Source: Cyanobacteria bacterium CG_2015-22_32_23 (GTDB taxonomy: Bacteria > Cyanobacteriota > Cyanobacteriia > Cyanobacteriales > Cyanobacteriaceae). Taken from it: 38,454 nt of DNA. Numbering within the stretch: position 1 is the stretch's first letter; every line of letters begins with the position of its first letter. The stretch covers positions 1 to 38,454 of the forward strand of contig JAACUG010000088.1 of assembly GCA_009993045.1 (NCBI GenBank), given 5' to 3'. A program made the position numbers and the translations under genes. The notes beneath the pieces were generated by a model. The model was not told the origin of the DNA. It ran no database searches and saw only the letters and a list, made by a program, of their open reading frames with translations. Shown one piece after another: positions 7,407 to 15,179 of this stretch.

Positions 7407-8468
7407 ATGCCTATGGTCACTCAGACACAGACTCTAAACAATAATATTGGCTTTACTCATGAAGATTTTGCTGCTCTTTTAGATCAGTATGATTATCATT
7501 TCAGTCCGGGTGACATCGTTGCTGGAACTGTGTTTAGTATGGAGCAAAGAGGTGCGCTAATCGATATAGGAGCTAAAACCGCAGCTTATATTCCTGTTCA
7601 AGAGCTTTCGATCAATAGAGTTGATGATCCTAAAGAAGTATTACAACCTAACGAAACTAGAGAATTTTTTATTCTTACCGATGAAAATGAAGATGGTCAA
7701 TTAACTCTCTCTATTCGTCGTATAGAATATATGCGCGCTTGGCAAAGAGTTCGCCAATTACAAGAAGAAGATGCCACCGTTTACTCTAATGTATTTGCTA
7801 CTAATCGAGGTGGTGCATTAGTAAGAGTGGAAGGTTTAAGAGGTTTTATCCCCGGTTCTCATATTAGTGCTAAAGATACTAAAGAAGATTTAGTTGGGCA
7901 AGATTTACCCCTCAAGTTTTTAGAAGTTGATGAAGAACGTAATCGTCTTGTGTTAAGTCATCGTCGTGCTTTAGTTGAACGTAAGATGAACGGTTTAGAA
8001 GTGAGCCAAGTGGTCATCGGTTCAGTGCGCGGTATCAAACCCTATGGTGCTTTCATTGATATTGGCGGCGTTAGTGGTTTATTACATATTTCGGAAATTT
8101 CTCATGATCATATTGATACTCCTCATAGTGTCTTTAATGTTAATGATGAATTAAAAGTGATGATTATTGACTTAGATGCAGAAAGAGGACGTATTTCTCT
8201 ATCTACTAAGCAATTAGAACCAGAACCGGGTGATATGCTCAAAAACCGTGATTTAGTTTTTGAAAAGGCTGAAGAAATGGCTATAAAATTTAGAGAAAAA
8301 TTATTAGCTGGTGAAACAGAAGCTGCGAAAGTAGATCCTGCTGAATTAGAAGGTATTTCTGCTGAGGAAGAAGTAATCATCGAAAATATTTCTAGTGATG
8401 ATGTTTCTACGGTAGAAACTAACGACACCACTGGTGAGGAAGAACTCATCCCCACTGCTACAGAGTAG
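7407..8468 (+). CDS. rpsA: 30S ribosomal protein S1 (cyanobacterial, three S1 domains)
   Basis: A 353-residue S1 protein, shorter than the six-domain E. coli form and typical of cyanobacteria and plastids. Three OB-fold S1 domains can be seen: about residues 33-104 (GDIVAGTVFSMEQRGALIDIG), 120-187 and 202-272 (GSVRGIKPYGAFIDIGGVSGLLHISEIS in parts). S1 binds mRNA on the small subunit and helps initiation. The acidic C-terminal tail is low in complexity. I keep the ATG start because family N-termini begin just before the IGFTHEDFAALL motif, although the best Shine-Dalgarno lies 47 bp upstream. It is convergent with gcvH. Confidence 0.97.
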   Translation: MPMVTQTQTLNNNIGFTHEDFAALLDQYDYHFSPGDIVAGTVFSMEQRGALIDIGAKTAAYIPVQELSINRVDDPKEVLQPNETREFFILTDENEDGQLTLSIRRIEYMRAWQRVRQLQEEDATVYSNVFATNRGGALVRVEGLRGFIPGSHISAKDTKEDLVGQDLPLKFLEVDEERNRLVLSHRRALVERKMNGLEVSQVVIGSVRGIKPYGAFIDIGGVSGLLHISEISHDHIDTPHSVFNVNDELKVMIIDLDAERGRISLSTKQLEPEPGDMLKNRDLVFEKAEEMAIKFREKLLAGETEAAKVDPAELEGISAEEEVIIENISSDDVSTVETNDTTGEEELIPTATE

Positions 8469-8487
8469 TTTTTAAAGATCACAAAAA

Positions 8488-8539
8488 ATCTCCGTTGTAT
8501 TTTTCAATTTTTATACATTGATTAAAACTCAACGGAGAT
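8488..8539 (-). terminator. Hairpin between rps1 and gcvH, terminator for gcvH
   Basis: ATCTCCGTTG (8488-8497) pairs perfectly with CAACGGAGAT (8530-8539). Read on the minus strand the stem is followed by a T-run (the A-run just before 8488), so it is a good terminator for gcvH. It may also cap rps1 transcripts. Confidence 0.65.
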
Positions 8540-8627
8540 AATAAATTTCATAACAAAAAATTATGTAGTTAAATTACACATCAGAAATATTCTCTACCCG
8601 TTTCCTTGAACCTAATCAAAAAATAAT

Positions 8628-8648
8628 TTAATTGTTAATTATTGATTG
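8628..8648. repeat. Heptamer tandem repeat (TTAATTG type)
   Basis: Three imperfect units, TTAATTG, TTAATTA and TTGATTG, just beyond the gcvH stop. Same motif as the array at 28990-29010. Confidence 0.5.
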
Positions 8649-8650
8649 TT

Positions 8651-9049
8651 TTACTCTTCTTCAGGTTCAACTAAAGATTTATACTCAGCGGCGGAAAATG
8701 TATCTTCTAACTCATCGTCGGGATTATCTAATCTAACTTTAATTAGCCATCCTTCACCATAAGGATCATCTGCTATCATTTCAGGAGATTCAATTAACAT
8801 CTCATTACGGTCAATTACTGTACCAGAAACGGGAGCATAAATTTCCGAAACCGCTTTAACTGATTCAATTGTACCAATATTATCTTCAACACCAATGGCA
8901 TCGCCTAATTCTGGTAATTCGAGAAAAACAACATCTCCTAATTCTTCTATGGCAAAGGCACTAATACCGATAGTAGCAATTTCACCGTCTAAACGGACAT
9001 ATTCGTGAGAATCAAGGTATCTTAAATCATCAGGGTATTCTAAACTCAT
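8651..9049 (-). CDS. gcvH: Glycine cleavage system H protein
   Basis: A 132-residue lipoyl carrier of the glycine decarboxylase complex, which works in photorespiratory glycine breakdown in cyanobacteria. It shuttles the aminomethyl group between the P and T proteins on a lipoyl-lysine. That residue is Lys65 in the motif ESVKAVS. The N-terminal [16 protein letters not shown] and the [10 protein letters not shown] segments are diagnostic. Other gcv genes are not nearby. It converges with rps1 and follows cobM by about 220 bp on the same strand. Confidence 0.98.
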   Translation of the reverse strand: MSLEYPDDLRYLDSHEYVRLDGEIATIGISAFAIEELGDVVFLELPELGDAIGVEDNIGTIESVKAVSEIYAPVSGTVIDRNEMLIESPEMIADDPYGEGWLIKVRLDNPDDELEDTFSAAEYKSLVEPEEE

Positions 9050-9196
9050 GTCAAATAAATTTTATCTATAGATCCATAACTAATTATTCATGATTAATGG
9101 AGAATTGACAATTAATAATCTCCATCAAAACATTTTTTACTCTCTTACAATGAAAATTATCAACCTTAATACTAATTTTTACTTCAATCATTTTCA

Positions 9197-9217
9197 TGAA
9201 ATCTGAAACCTGAAATC
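9197..9217. repeat. Heptamer tandem repeat (TGAAACC type)
   Basis: Three units: TGAAATC, TGAAACC, TGAAATC, between cobM and gcvH. The inverse complement of the same family occurs at 37058-37071. Confidence 0.65.
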
Positions 9218-9272
9218 TATTAAAACTTAACAAGTTAATGAGGGTAAATTATAAAATAAATACTTAATCATT

Positions 9273-10040
9273 TCATTTTGGACGAAATAAATGAGAATGC
9301 TCAGGGTGATATAATCGAGAGCGAAATTCATAATCTGAGAGTTTTCTTAATACTGGACTAATAATATACATAGTTGTTCTAATTAAGTGATTATCTTCTG
9401 TGGCGATCGCCATATCTGTTAAAGGTACAATGATAATTTTTTCATCTTCCCAACCAATCCGATAACATATAGCCACAGGAGTATCAGGAGGATAATGTTC
9501 TAATAAATCCTCTTGAGCTTTGCGTACATGACGAGCTGCTAAATATAAACACAGACTAGCCTGATGAGCTGCTAAACCCCTCAATTCTTCCTTTTCTGGG
9601 ACGGGGGATGCACTACCACTGACTCTCGTTAAAATGATAGTTTGCACTAAATCAGGGATAGTTAATTCACTACTAATTTTGGCGGCGGCAGCCTGATAAG
9701 CACTAATACCGGGTATCAATTCAAAAGGAATATTTGCCTCTGCTAATTGTCTCATTTGCTCATAAATGGCACTATAAAGGCATAAATCTCCCGACTGAAG
9801 TCTTACCACCGTTAAACCCTCCTTAACTTTTTCAATCATTAAAGGCACGATTTTTTCTAAGGTTTGATTACCCGTAGCAATTAATTGGGCGTTAGGTTTA
9901 ACATCTTTTAAAATTTGTTTTGGCACTAAAGAATCTGCATATAAAATAACATCAGCTTGTTGTAAAATTTTATAGGCTTTAACTGTTAATAAATCTGGAT
10001 CTCCTGGTCCTGCACCGATAAAATAAACACCTGATTTCAT
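9273..10040 (-). CDS. cobM: Precorrin-4 C(11)-methyltransferase
   Basis: A 255-residue SAM-dependent tetrapyrrole methylase of the CobM/CbiF type. It methylates C-11 of the corrin precursor in cobalamin biosynthesis. The N-terminal VYFIGAGPGDPDLLTVKA is the SAM-binding signature of the superfamily. VRLQSGDLCLYSAIYEQ and PGISAYQAAAAKISSELTIP are typical of the C-11 enzyme. The length fits the family. No other cob gene is nearby, and I see no cobalamin riboswitch box in the upstream sequence. Confidence 0.95.
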   Translation of the reverse strand: MKSGVYFIGAGPGDPDLLTVKAYKILQQADVILYADSLVPKQILKDVKPNAQLIATGNQTLEKIVPLMIEKVKEGLTVVRLQSGDLCLYSAIYEQMRQLAEANIPFELIPGISAYQAAAAKISSELTIPDLVQTIILTRVSGSASPVPEKEELRGLAAHQASLCLYLAARHVRKAQEDLLEHYPPDTPVAICYRIGWEDEKIIIVPLTDMAIATEDNHLIRTTMYIISPVLRKLSDYEFRSRLYHPEHSHLFRPK

Positions 10041-10474
10041 GTTATGTTCTTGTGTACTTAATGATAATTTTTTTATTTTTAACCTAAAATTGAATAATAT
10101 GAAAAGTTTTTTCAGTCAAAATATTCATTGATAATGATTTAACTTTAATTATTTTTAAGATCTTTTTTTCAGATTTGCTCTAACTTCAAATGCTTTCATC
10201 TATTTTTCTTGAACATTCTCAAATAATAACGTAATTTGAGACATTGGTTGTTCATGGTTAAATTACCTCTTTCACATTTTGTTACAATCATTTATGATAA
10301 TTAAGTGAGAGATAAAAATAAATGTCTTTCAAAAGAATTTTCGTGCCTAGAAATATGATAAATTCTAAAATCGGTGTTGTTTAAATCAAAACTACACTTA
10401 ACTCCCTTCAGAATCACTCTTAAGAGAAAATCCGACGGATTCTGACTCGTTTAACTAATATAGAAAAACTTATT
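10041..10474. other. Divergent cobM-fusA intergenic region
   Basis: A 434-bp divergent gap. A weak candidate fusA promoter is TTCACA (10271-10276) and TATGAT (10293-10298) with a 16-bp spacer, giving a long leader. A hairpin near the fusA start is listed separately. No gene is visible. Confidence 0.4.
10409..10444 (+). promoter_or_regulatory. Hairpin in the fusA leader
   Basis: CAGAATC (10409-10415) pairs with GATTCTG (10438-10444). Inside are a perfect palindrome CTCTTAAGAG and the small dyad ATCCGACGGAT, which overlaps the 3' arm, so alternative folds are possible. It lies 30 nt before the fusA start codon. Confidence 0.4.
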
Positions 10475-12568
10475 ATGGCAAAAGATCTCAGTAAATATAG
10501 AAATATAGGCATTTTTGCTCACGTTGATGCAGGTAAAACCACAACTACAGAAAGAATCCTTAAATTAACAGGTAAAATCCACAAAATTGGTGAAGTACAT
10601 GATGGGGCAGCTACAACTGACTTCATGGAGCAAGAACAAGAAAGAGGTATCACAATCCAATCCGCCGCTACAAGCTGTTTTTGGAAAGATTATCAATTTA
10701 ATATTATCGATACTCCCGGACACGTTGACTTTACTATCGAAGTATATCGCTCTTTAAAAGTACTTGATGGCGGTATTGGTGTATTTTGCGGATCTGGTGG
10801 GGTTGAACCTCAATCCGAAACTAACTGGCGTTATGCGAATGATTCTAAAGTAGCTCGTATTATTTATGTTAATAAATTAGATCGTACTGGTGCTGATTTT
10901 TATCGTGTCGTGAAACAAGTTAAAGACATTTTAGTAGCAACTCCTTTAGTCATGGTATTACCCATCGGCGTGGAAACTGAATTTAAAGGTGTGGTAGATC
11001 TTCTTACTCGTAAAGCGTGGATTTGGGATGATTCAGGAGATCCTTTTGCTTACACTATCGAAGAAGTTCCTGAAGATATGAAAGATGATGTAGAACTATA
11101 TCGTGAACAGTTGATTGAAACTGCCGTTGAGCAAGATAATGACTTAATGGAAAAATATCTCGAAGGCGAAGAAATTGCCATTGAAGATGTTAAACGTTGT
11201 ATTCGTAAAGGTACTCGTGATCTAGTTTTCTTTCCTACTTATTGTGGTTCTTCCTTCAAAAACAAAGGAGTACAATTAGTTTTAGATGGTGTCATTGACT
11301 ATTTACCTGATCCGACAGAAGTTAACCCTCAGCCTGAAGTTGACTTAGAAGGTAATGAAACTGGGACTTTTGCCATTGTTGATCCCGAAAAACCTTTACG
11401 CGCTTTAGCTTTCAAAATCATGGATGATCGCTATGGTGCTTTAACTTTCACCCGTATTTATTCGGGAACTCTCAATAAAGGCATGACAATTCTTAATACC
11501 GCTACGGGCAAAACTGATCGTATTGGTCGTTTAGTGGAAATGCACGCCAATGATCGCATTGAAATAGATTCCGCACAGGCAGGAGATATTGTCGCTATCG
11601 TGGGTATGAAAAACGTGCAAACTGGTCATACTCTATGTGATCCCAATGAACCAGCTACCCTTGAACCGATGGTATTTCCAGATCCCGTTATTTCCATTGC
11701 TATCAAACCTAAAAATAAAGGTGGTAATGAGAAAATGGGTCTTGCTCTTAGTAAAATGGTACAAGAAGATCCTTCTTTCTACGTTGAAACAGATCAAGAA
11801 AGTGGCGAAACTATCATTAAAGGTATGGGTGAGTTACACCTTGATATTAAAGTGGACATCCTCAGACGTACTCATGGGGTAGAAGTTGAAGTCGGTCAAC
11901 CTCAAGTAGCTTACCGTGAATCTATCACAAAAGTAATTAATGATAGTTACACTCACAAAAAACAATCTGGTGGATCTGGTCAATTCGGACGTATCGACTA
12001 TACTATACAACCGGGAGAACCGGGTACGGGCTTCCAGTTTGAGTCTAAAGTTACTGGTGGTAATGTACCCAGAGAATTTTGGCCAGCAGTACAAAAAGGT
12101 TTCCAAGCTAGTATTGTTAAAGGTGTGTTAGCTGGTTTCCCTTGTGTTGACTTGAAAGTTACCTTAACTGACGGTGCTTTCCACGCAGTGGATTCAAGTG
12201 CCATCGCCTTTGAAATTGCCGCAAGAGCAGGTTATCGTCAATCAATTCCTAAAGCCGGTCCTCAATTATTAGAACCGATTATGAATATAGACGTATTCAC
12301 TCCTGAAGATCACATGGGTGATGTGATCGGAGATCTTAACCGTCGTCGTGGCATGATTAAATCTCAAAGTACTAATCCTATGGGAGTAAGAATCAAAGCC
12401 GAAGCACCTTTAAGTGAAATGTTTGGTTATATTGGTGATTTAAGAACGATGACTTCTGGACGTGGTCAATTCTCTATGGAATTTGATCATTACGCACCTT
12501 GTCCTAAAAATGTAGCTGATGAAGTTATCAAAGCAACTAAAGAGCGTGAATTAGCTGCTTCTAAATAA
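10475..12568 (+). CDS. fusA: Elongation factor G, redox-sensitive cyanobacterial type
   Basis: A 697-residue translational GTPase that drives ribosomal translocation. G motifs are AHVDAGKT (16-22 region), DTPGH (79-83) and NKLDR (133-137). The EF-G-specific domains II-V follow to the C-terminus. The N-terminus [20 protein letters not shown] and the gene's isolation from rpsL, rpsG and tuf suggest the second cyanobacterial EF-G, the group of Synechocystis Slr1463. Cys105 (VFCGSGG) and Cys242 (KRCIRKG) fall exactly at the positions reported to form the inhibitory disulfide in Slr1463. Cys68 and Cys257 are also present. The gene is monocistronic, flanked by minus-strand genes. Confidence 0.97.
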   Translation: MAKDLSKYRNIGIFAHVDAGKTTTTERILKLTGKIHKIGEVHDGAATTDFMEQEQERGITIQSAATSCFWKDYQFNIIDTPGHVDFTIEVYRSLKVLDGGIGVFCGSGGVEPQSETNWRYANDSKVARIIYVNKLDRTGADFYRVVKQVKDILVATPLVMVLPIGVETEFKGVVDLLTRKAWIWDDSGDPFAYTIEEVPEDMKDDVELYREQLIETAVEQDNDLMEKYLEGEEIAIEDVKRCIRKGTRDLVFFPTYCGSSFKNKGVQLVLDGVIDYLPDPTEVNPQPEVDLEGNETGTFAIVDPEKPLRALAFKIMDDRYGALTFTRIYSGTLNKGMTILNTATGKTDRIGRLVEMHANDRIEIDSAQAGDIVAIVGMKNVQTGHTLCDPNEPATLEPMVFPDPVISIAIKPKNKGGNEKMGLALSKMVQEDPSFYVETDQESGETIIKGMGELHLDIKVDILRRTHGVEVEVGQPQVAYRESITKVINDSYTHKKQSGGSGQFGRIDYTIQPGEPGTGFQFESKVTGGNVPREFWPAVQKGFQASIVKGVLAGFPCVDLKVTLTDGAFHAVDSSAIAFEIAARAGYRQSIPKAGPQLLEPIMNIDVFTPEDHMGDVIGDLNRRRGMIKSQSTNPMGVRIKAEAPLSEMFGYIGDLRTMTSGRGQFSMEFDHYAPCPKNVADEVIKATKERELAASK

Positions 12569-12575
12569 ACTGTCG

Positions 12576-12592
12576 GGTGGGCAATGCCCACC
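12576..12592. repeat. GC-rich palindromic hairpin (REP-like)
   Basis: GGTGGGC (12576-12582), loop AAT, GCCCACC (12586-12592). It sits between convergent fusA and the pentapeptide gene, with no T-run on either side. This GTGGGC-GCCCAC palindrome is a common dispersed cyanobacterial motif and may act as a bidirectional mRNA end. Confidence 0.65.
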
Positions 12593-12609
12593 ATCATGAC
12601 TAATTTTTG

Positions 12610-13569
12610 TCAAGGATGAATTGAACCATCAGGCATAATAGTACTCCTGAGATTAACACCATTTAAAGCGCTGTTGCGTAAATTTGCACCTTTTAAATCG
12701 GCGGAGAATAAAGAACCATCAATCATGGTAACACGATGTAAACAACTTTCCACCAAATTAATTTTTGCTAATAAAGCGTAACAAAAAATACAGTTTTTTA
12801 GGTTCGTATCTTGTAAGTTTGCCATTCTAAGATCTGCTCCCACAAAAGTAATCTTATTTTTATGGGATGATTTAATATTTAATTCTGATAGTTTGACTTG
12901 ACTGGTATTAGTATTATGTAAAACTGCCCCTGTGAAATTTGCGCCCCGAAGATTAGCTTTTTCTAAATTAACTCCTTGTAAAATTCCTTCACTTATATCT
13001 GCATTACGGAGTTGACTAAACTTTAAATCTGCATAATTCAAATTAGCTTCTGTTAAATCACAACCTTGAAGATTAGCTTCTGATAAATCTGCACGGCTAA
13101 AATCTGCCCCAGTTAAAATTACTCCGCTTAAATTTGCTCCCCTTAAATCTGCTCTAGTAAAATTAGCACCAGCAAAATTAGCCCTGGTTAAGTTACAGTT
13201 TTGTAAATTACTATAACTAAAATTAGTGTTTGCTAATGAAGATTTACTGAGATTTCCGTGACTTAAATCTACATTACTAAGATTTGCACCGTTTAAATTT
13301 ACCCAACTTAAATCAGCATAACTGAGATCTGCATTAGTTAAATTAACACCAATTAATTTTGCACTAATCATGCGAGTGTGAGTTAAATCTGCCCGACTAA
13401 AATTTGCACCGCTAAAGTCACTACCGCTTAAATTTGCCCAATTCAAATCGGCTCTAGTGAAGTCAATTTGTGTTAAATTAGCTTGAATTATATCTTCTCT
13501 GGATAAATTAACTTGACTAAAATCTTTTTGTCCTTGATCATATAATCTGAGCATTTCATCAGCATTCAT
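12610..13569 (-). CDS. Pentapeptide-repeat protein
   Basis: A 319-residue protein made almost wholly of A(D/N)LXX pentapeptides from about residue 20 to 310, for example ANLSGSDFSGANFSRADL. Such tandem pentapeptides fold into a right-handed quadrilateral beta-helix. There is no signal peptide, membrane segment or fused enzymatic domain. A short less regular insert lies near residues 215-245 (TSQVKLSELNIKSSHKNK). Cyanobacteria have many such proteins, mostly of unknown role; the helix can be a DNA mimic or a scaffold. Function cannot be assigned. Confidence 0.93.
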   Translation of the reverse strand: MNADEMLRLYDQGQKDFSQVNLSREDIIQANLTQIDFTRADLNWANLSGSDFSGANFSRADLTHTRMISAKLIGVNLTNADLSYADLSWVNLNGANLSNVDLSHGNLSKSSLANTNFSYSNLQNCNLTRANFAGANFTRADLRGANLSGVILTGADFSRADLSEANLQGCDLTEANLNYADLKFSQLRNADISEGILQGVNLEKANLRGANFTGAVLHNTNTSQVKLSELNIKSSHKNKITFVGADLRMANLQDTNLKNCIFCYALLAKINLVESCLHRVTMIDGSLFSADLKGANLRNSALNGVNLRSTIMPDGSIHP

Positions 13570-13631
13570 ACTAAAAAATTATTAGTATCAGTTAGGTGTA
13601 TTAATAATTAAAAATTGAGTTTTTACTTCTT

Positions 13632-13946
13632 TTATTCTTGACTATTATTAAGTAATAAATCTAGTTGATTTTTCCTTTCTAAGTTATATAAATCATCACA
13701 ACCGCCAATAGGTTGATTATTTATAAATATTTGCGGAAGAGTTTTTTTCCCTTTCGATCTTTCTGTCATCAATTTTCTAGCTTCTTCATTGCCATCTATT
13801 TTATATTCTAGATATTCGCATCCTTTAAGCCATAATAATAATTTTGCTTTGATACAATAAGGGCAAGTTTGCCATGTATAAATTTCAACTTTTGCGTTTA
13901 TATTGGTAGATTTTTTGCCGAGTATTCGACTAATTACATTTAGCAT
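13632..13946 (-). CDS. grxC: Glutaredoxin, CPYC dithiol type
   Basis: A 104-residue glutaredoxin that reduces disulfides and glutathione-mixed disulfides with glutathione. The dithiol active site CPYC is Cys28 and Cys31. KTLPQIFINNQ provides the cis-proline and GGCDDLYNLE the glutathione-binding motif. An extension of about 18 residues precedes the fold. It is unlikely to be a CGFS Fe-S type because of the CPYC site. It lies 63 bp from the pentapeptide gene and 60 bp from the permease gene, all on the minus strand. Confidence 0.94.
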   Translation of the reverse strand: MLNVISRILGKKSTNINAKVEIYTWQTCPYCIKAKLLLWLKGCEYLEYKIDGNEEARKLMTERSKGKKTLPQIFINNQPIGGCDDLYNLERKNQLDLLLNNSQE

Positions 13947-14005
13947 TTTTTTTTTGACAACTTTAATTTTAGGAAAATTTTAATGGTTCATTGATCAAAC
14001 TATAA

Positions 14006-15025
14006 TTAATCTTCGTTTCTATTTATCAATAGTTTAATTTTTATTTTATCTGCATATAAAGTAAATTTTTCTTGGGTAAAAAACTTGTGAATTTGTTCTC
14101 TTTGATTAATTAAATAAATACTGACTAAAGTTAAACTCACTCCTTGCCATTGTAGATCCGAAAGTGTTTCTTTTAGTAATAAATTTCCAAAAGTTAAGGC
14201 AAATATAGGAGTTAAAAAGGTTAAAGCACTTAAACTGGTTAAATTTCCCTTAGAAGCTAAGAAAAAGAATAAACCGTAGGCGATCGCACTACCAAAAATT
14301 GTGGCATAAGCGATGGATAACCATGCAGTCAAATCGAGATTAATCCATTGAGAAGTTTCAAAGCGAAAACTAAGGATAAATAAAGCAAATCCTCCTATAA
14401 CTAAATGCCAACCCGTAGCAACGACAGGATCAACATGACGAGAGATATAAGGTATCATCACAGTACCGATAGCCATGGAAAAGGAAGCAAGTAACATCAA
14501 CCATTGTCCATTATCAAATAAATCTTGCCAACTAAACTCATTACGGGTGAAATTACCTTGCCACCAATTTAAAATCAATTCATCAGGTAAACCAATTAAA
14601 CTAATCCCGATAATACCAATAAATAATCCTAACCATCCCCAAAAACCAATAATTTCTTTAAATAACCAACGGGATAAAATCGCTACAGCTAAAGGCTGAG
14701 AATCAATCATAACCGAACCTAAACCTGCATCTGTGCGTACTAAACCTTCACCGAGAAACCCTTGAAACATCAAGCCATCCACCAGAGAAAATAACCCTAT
14801 CCATAGCCATCCCAATGGGGTTATGTGCTGATATTTGCCTAAAAAAATGGCTACTAATAACACTAAAATTCCTGCAGGGAAAATTCTTATTCCTGCCATA
14901 AATAGCGGCGTTGTTTGATGAATAACTCCTTTCATTGCTACCATAGCTGTGCCCCAAAGAAAAAAAGGTGCTATCAAAATAATAGGAGTAAAAAATGATG
15001 AATTGTAATTAAGTTTAAACTGCAT
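14006..15025 (-). CDS. DMT-superfamily EamA permease
   Basis: A 339-residue inner-membrane protein with about ten hydrophobic segments forming two EamA repeats (roughly residues 13-147 and 175-310). This is the drug/metabolite transporter architecture. Segments such as PFFLWGTAMVAMKGV and AIAYGLFFFLASKGN are typical. A 15-20 residue basic tail follows the last helix. The substrate is unknown; relatives export amino acids or metabolites. The region downstream is the grxC gene on the same strand, and glgP diverges from it. Confidence 0.9.
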   Translation of the reverse strand: MQFKLNYNSSFFTPIILIAPFFLWGTAMVAMKGVIHQTTPLFMAGIRIFPAGILVLLVAIFLGKYQHITPLGWLWIGLFSLVDGLMFQGFLGEGLVRTDAGLGSVMIDSQPLAVAILSRWLFKEIIGFWGWLGLFIGIIGISLIGLPDELILNWWQGNFTRNEFSWQDLFDNGQWLMLLASFSMAIGTVMIPYISRHVDPVVATGWHLVIGGFALFILSFRFETSQWINLDLTAWLSIAYATIFGSAIAYGLFFFLASKGNLTSLSALTFLTPIFALTFGNLLLKETLSDLQWQGVSLTLVSIYLINQREQIHKFFTQEKFTLYADKIKIKLLINRNED

Positions 15026-15179
15026 TGAGAGACAATATTGCGATGATTTGATTTAAGGGTTACATTTCTTTATCTTAATTTAACTTAAATCTATATATTT
15101 CCTCTTGATAACAAAAAAAAAAGCGTGATTGAGAAAAAATCGTATAACCTTAAATGTATATAAAGTATGGAAAATAAAT

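Noticed and set aside
10041-10300. Possible cobalamin riboswitch before cobM
   Set aside because: I could not find a B12-box-like sequence or the expected compact structure on the minus strand.
11834-12204. Antisense and alternate-frame ORFs inside fusA
   Set aside because: Shadows of a strongly conserved gene; no start signals or family resemblance.
15129-15179. Upstream TTG start for glgP
   Set aside because: It adds 17 residues not typical of the family; ATG 15180 is better placed.
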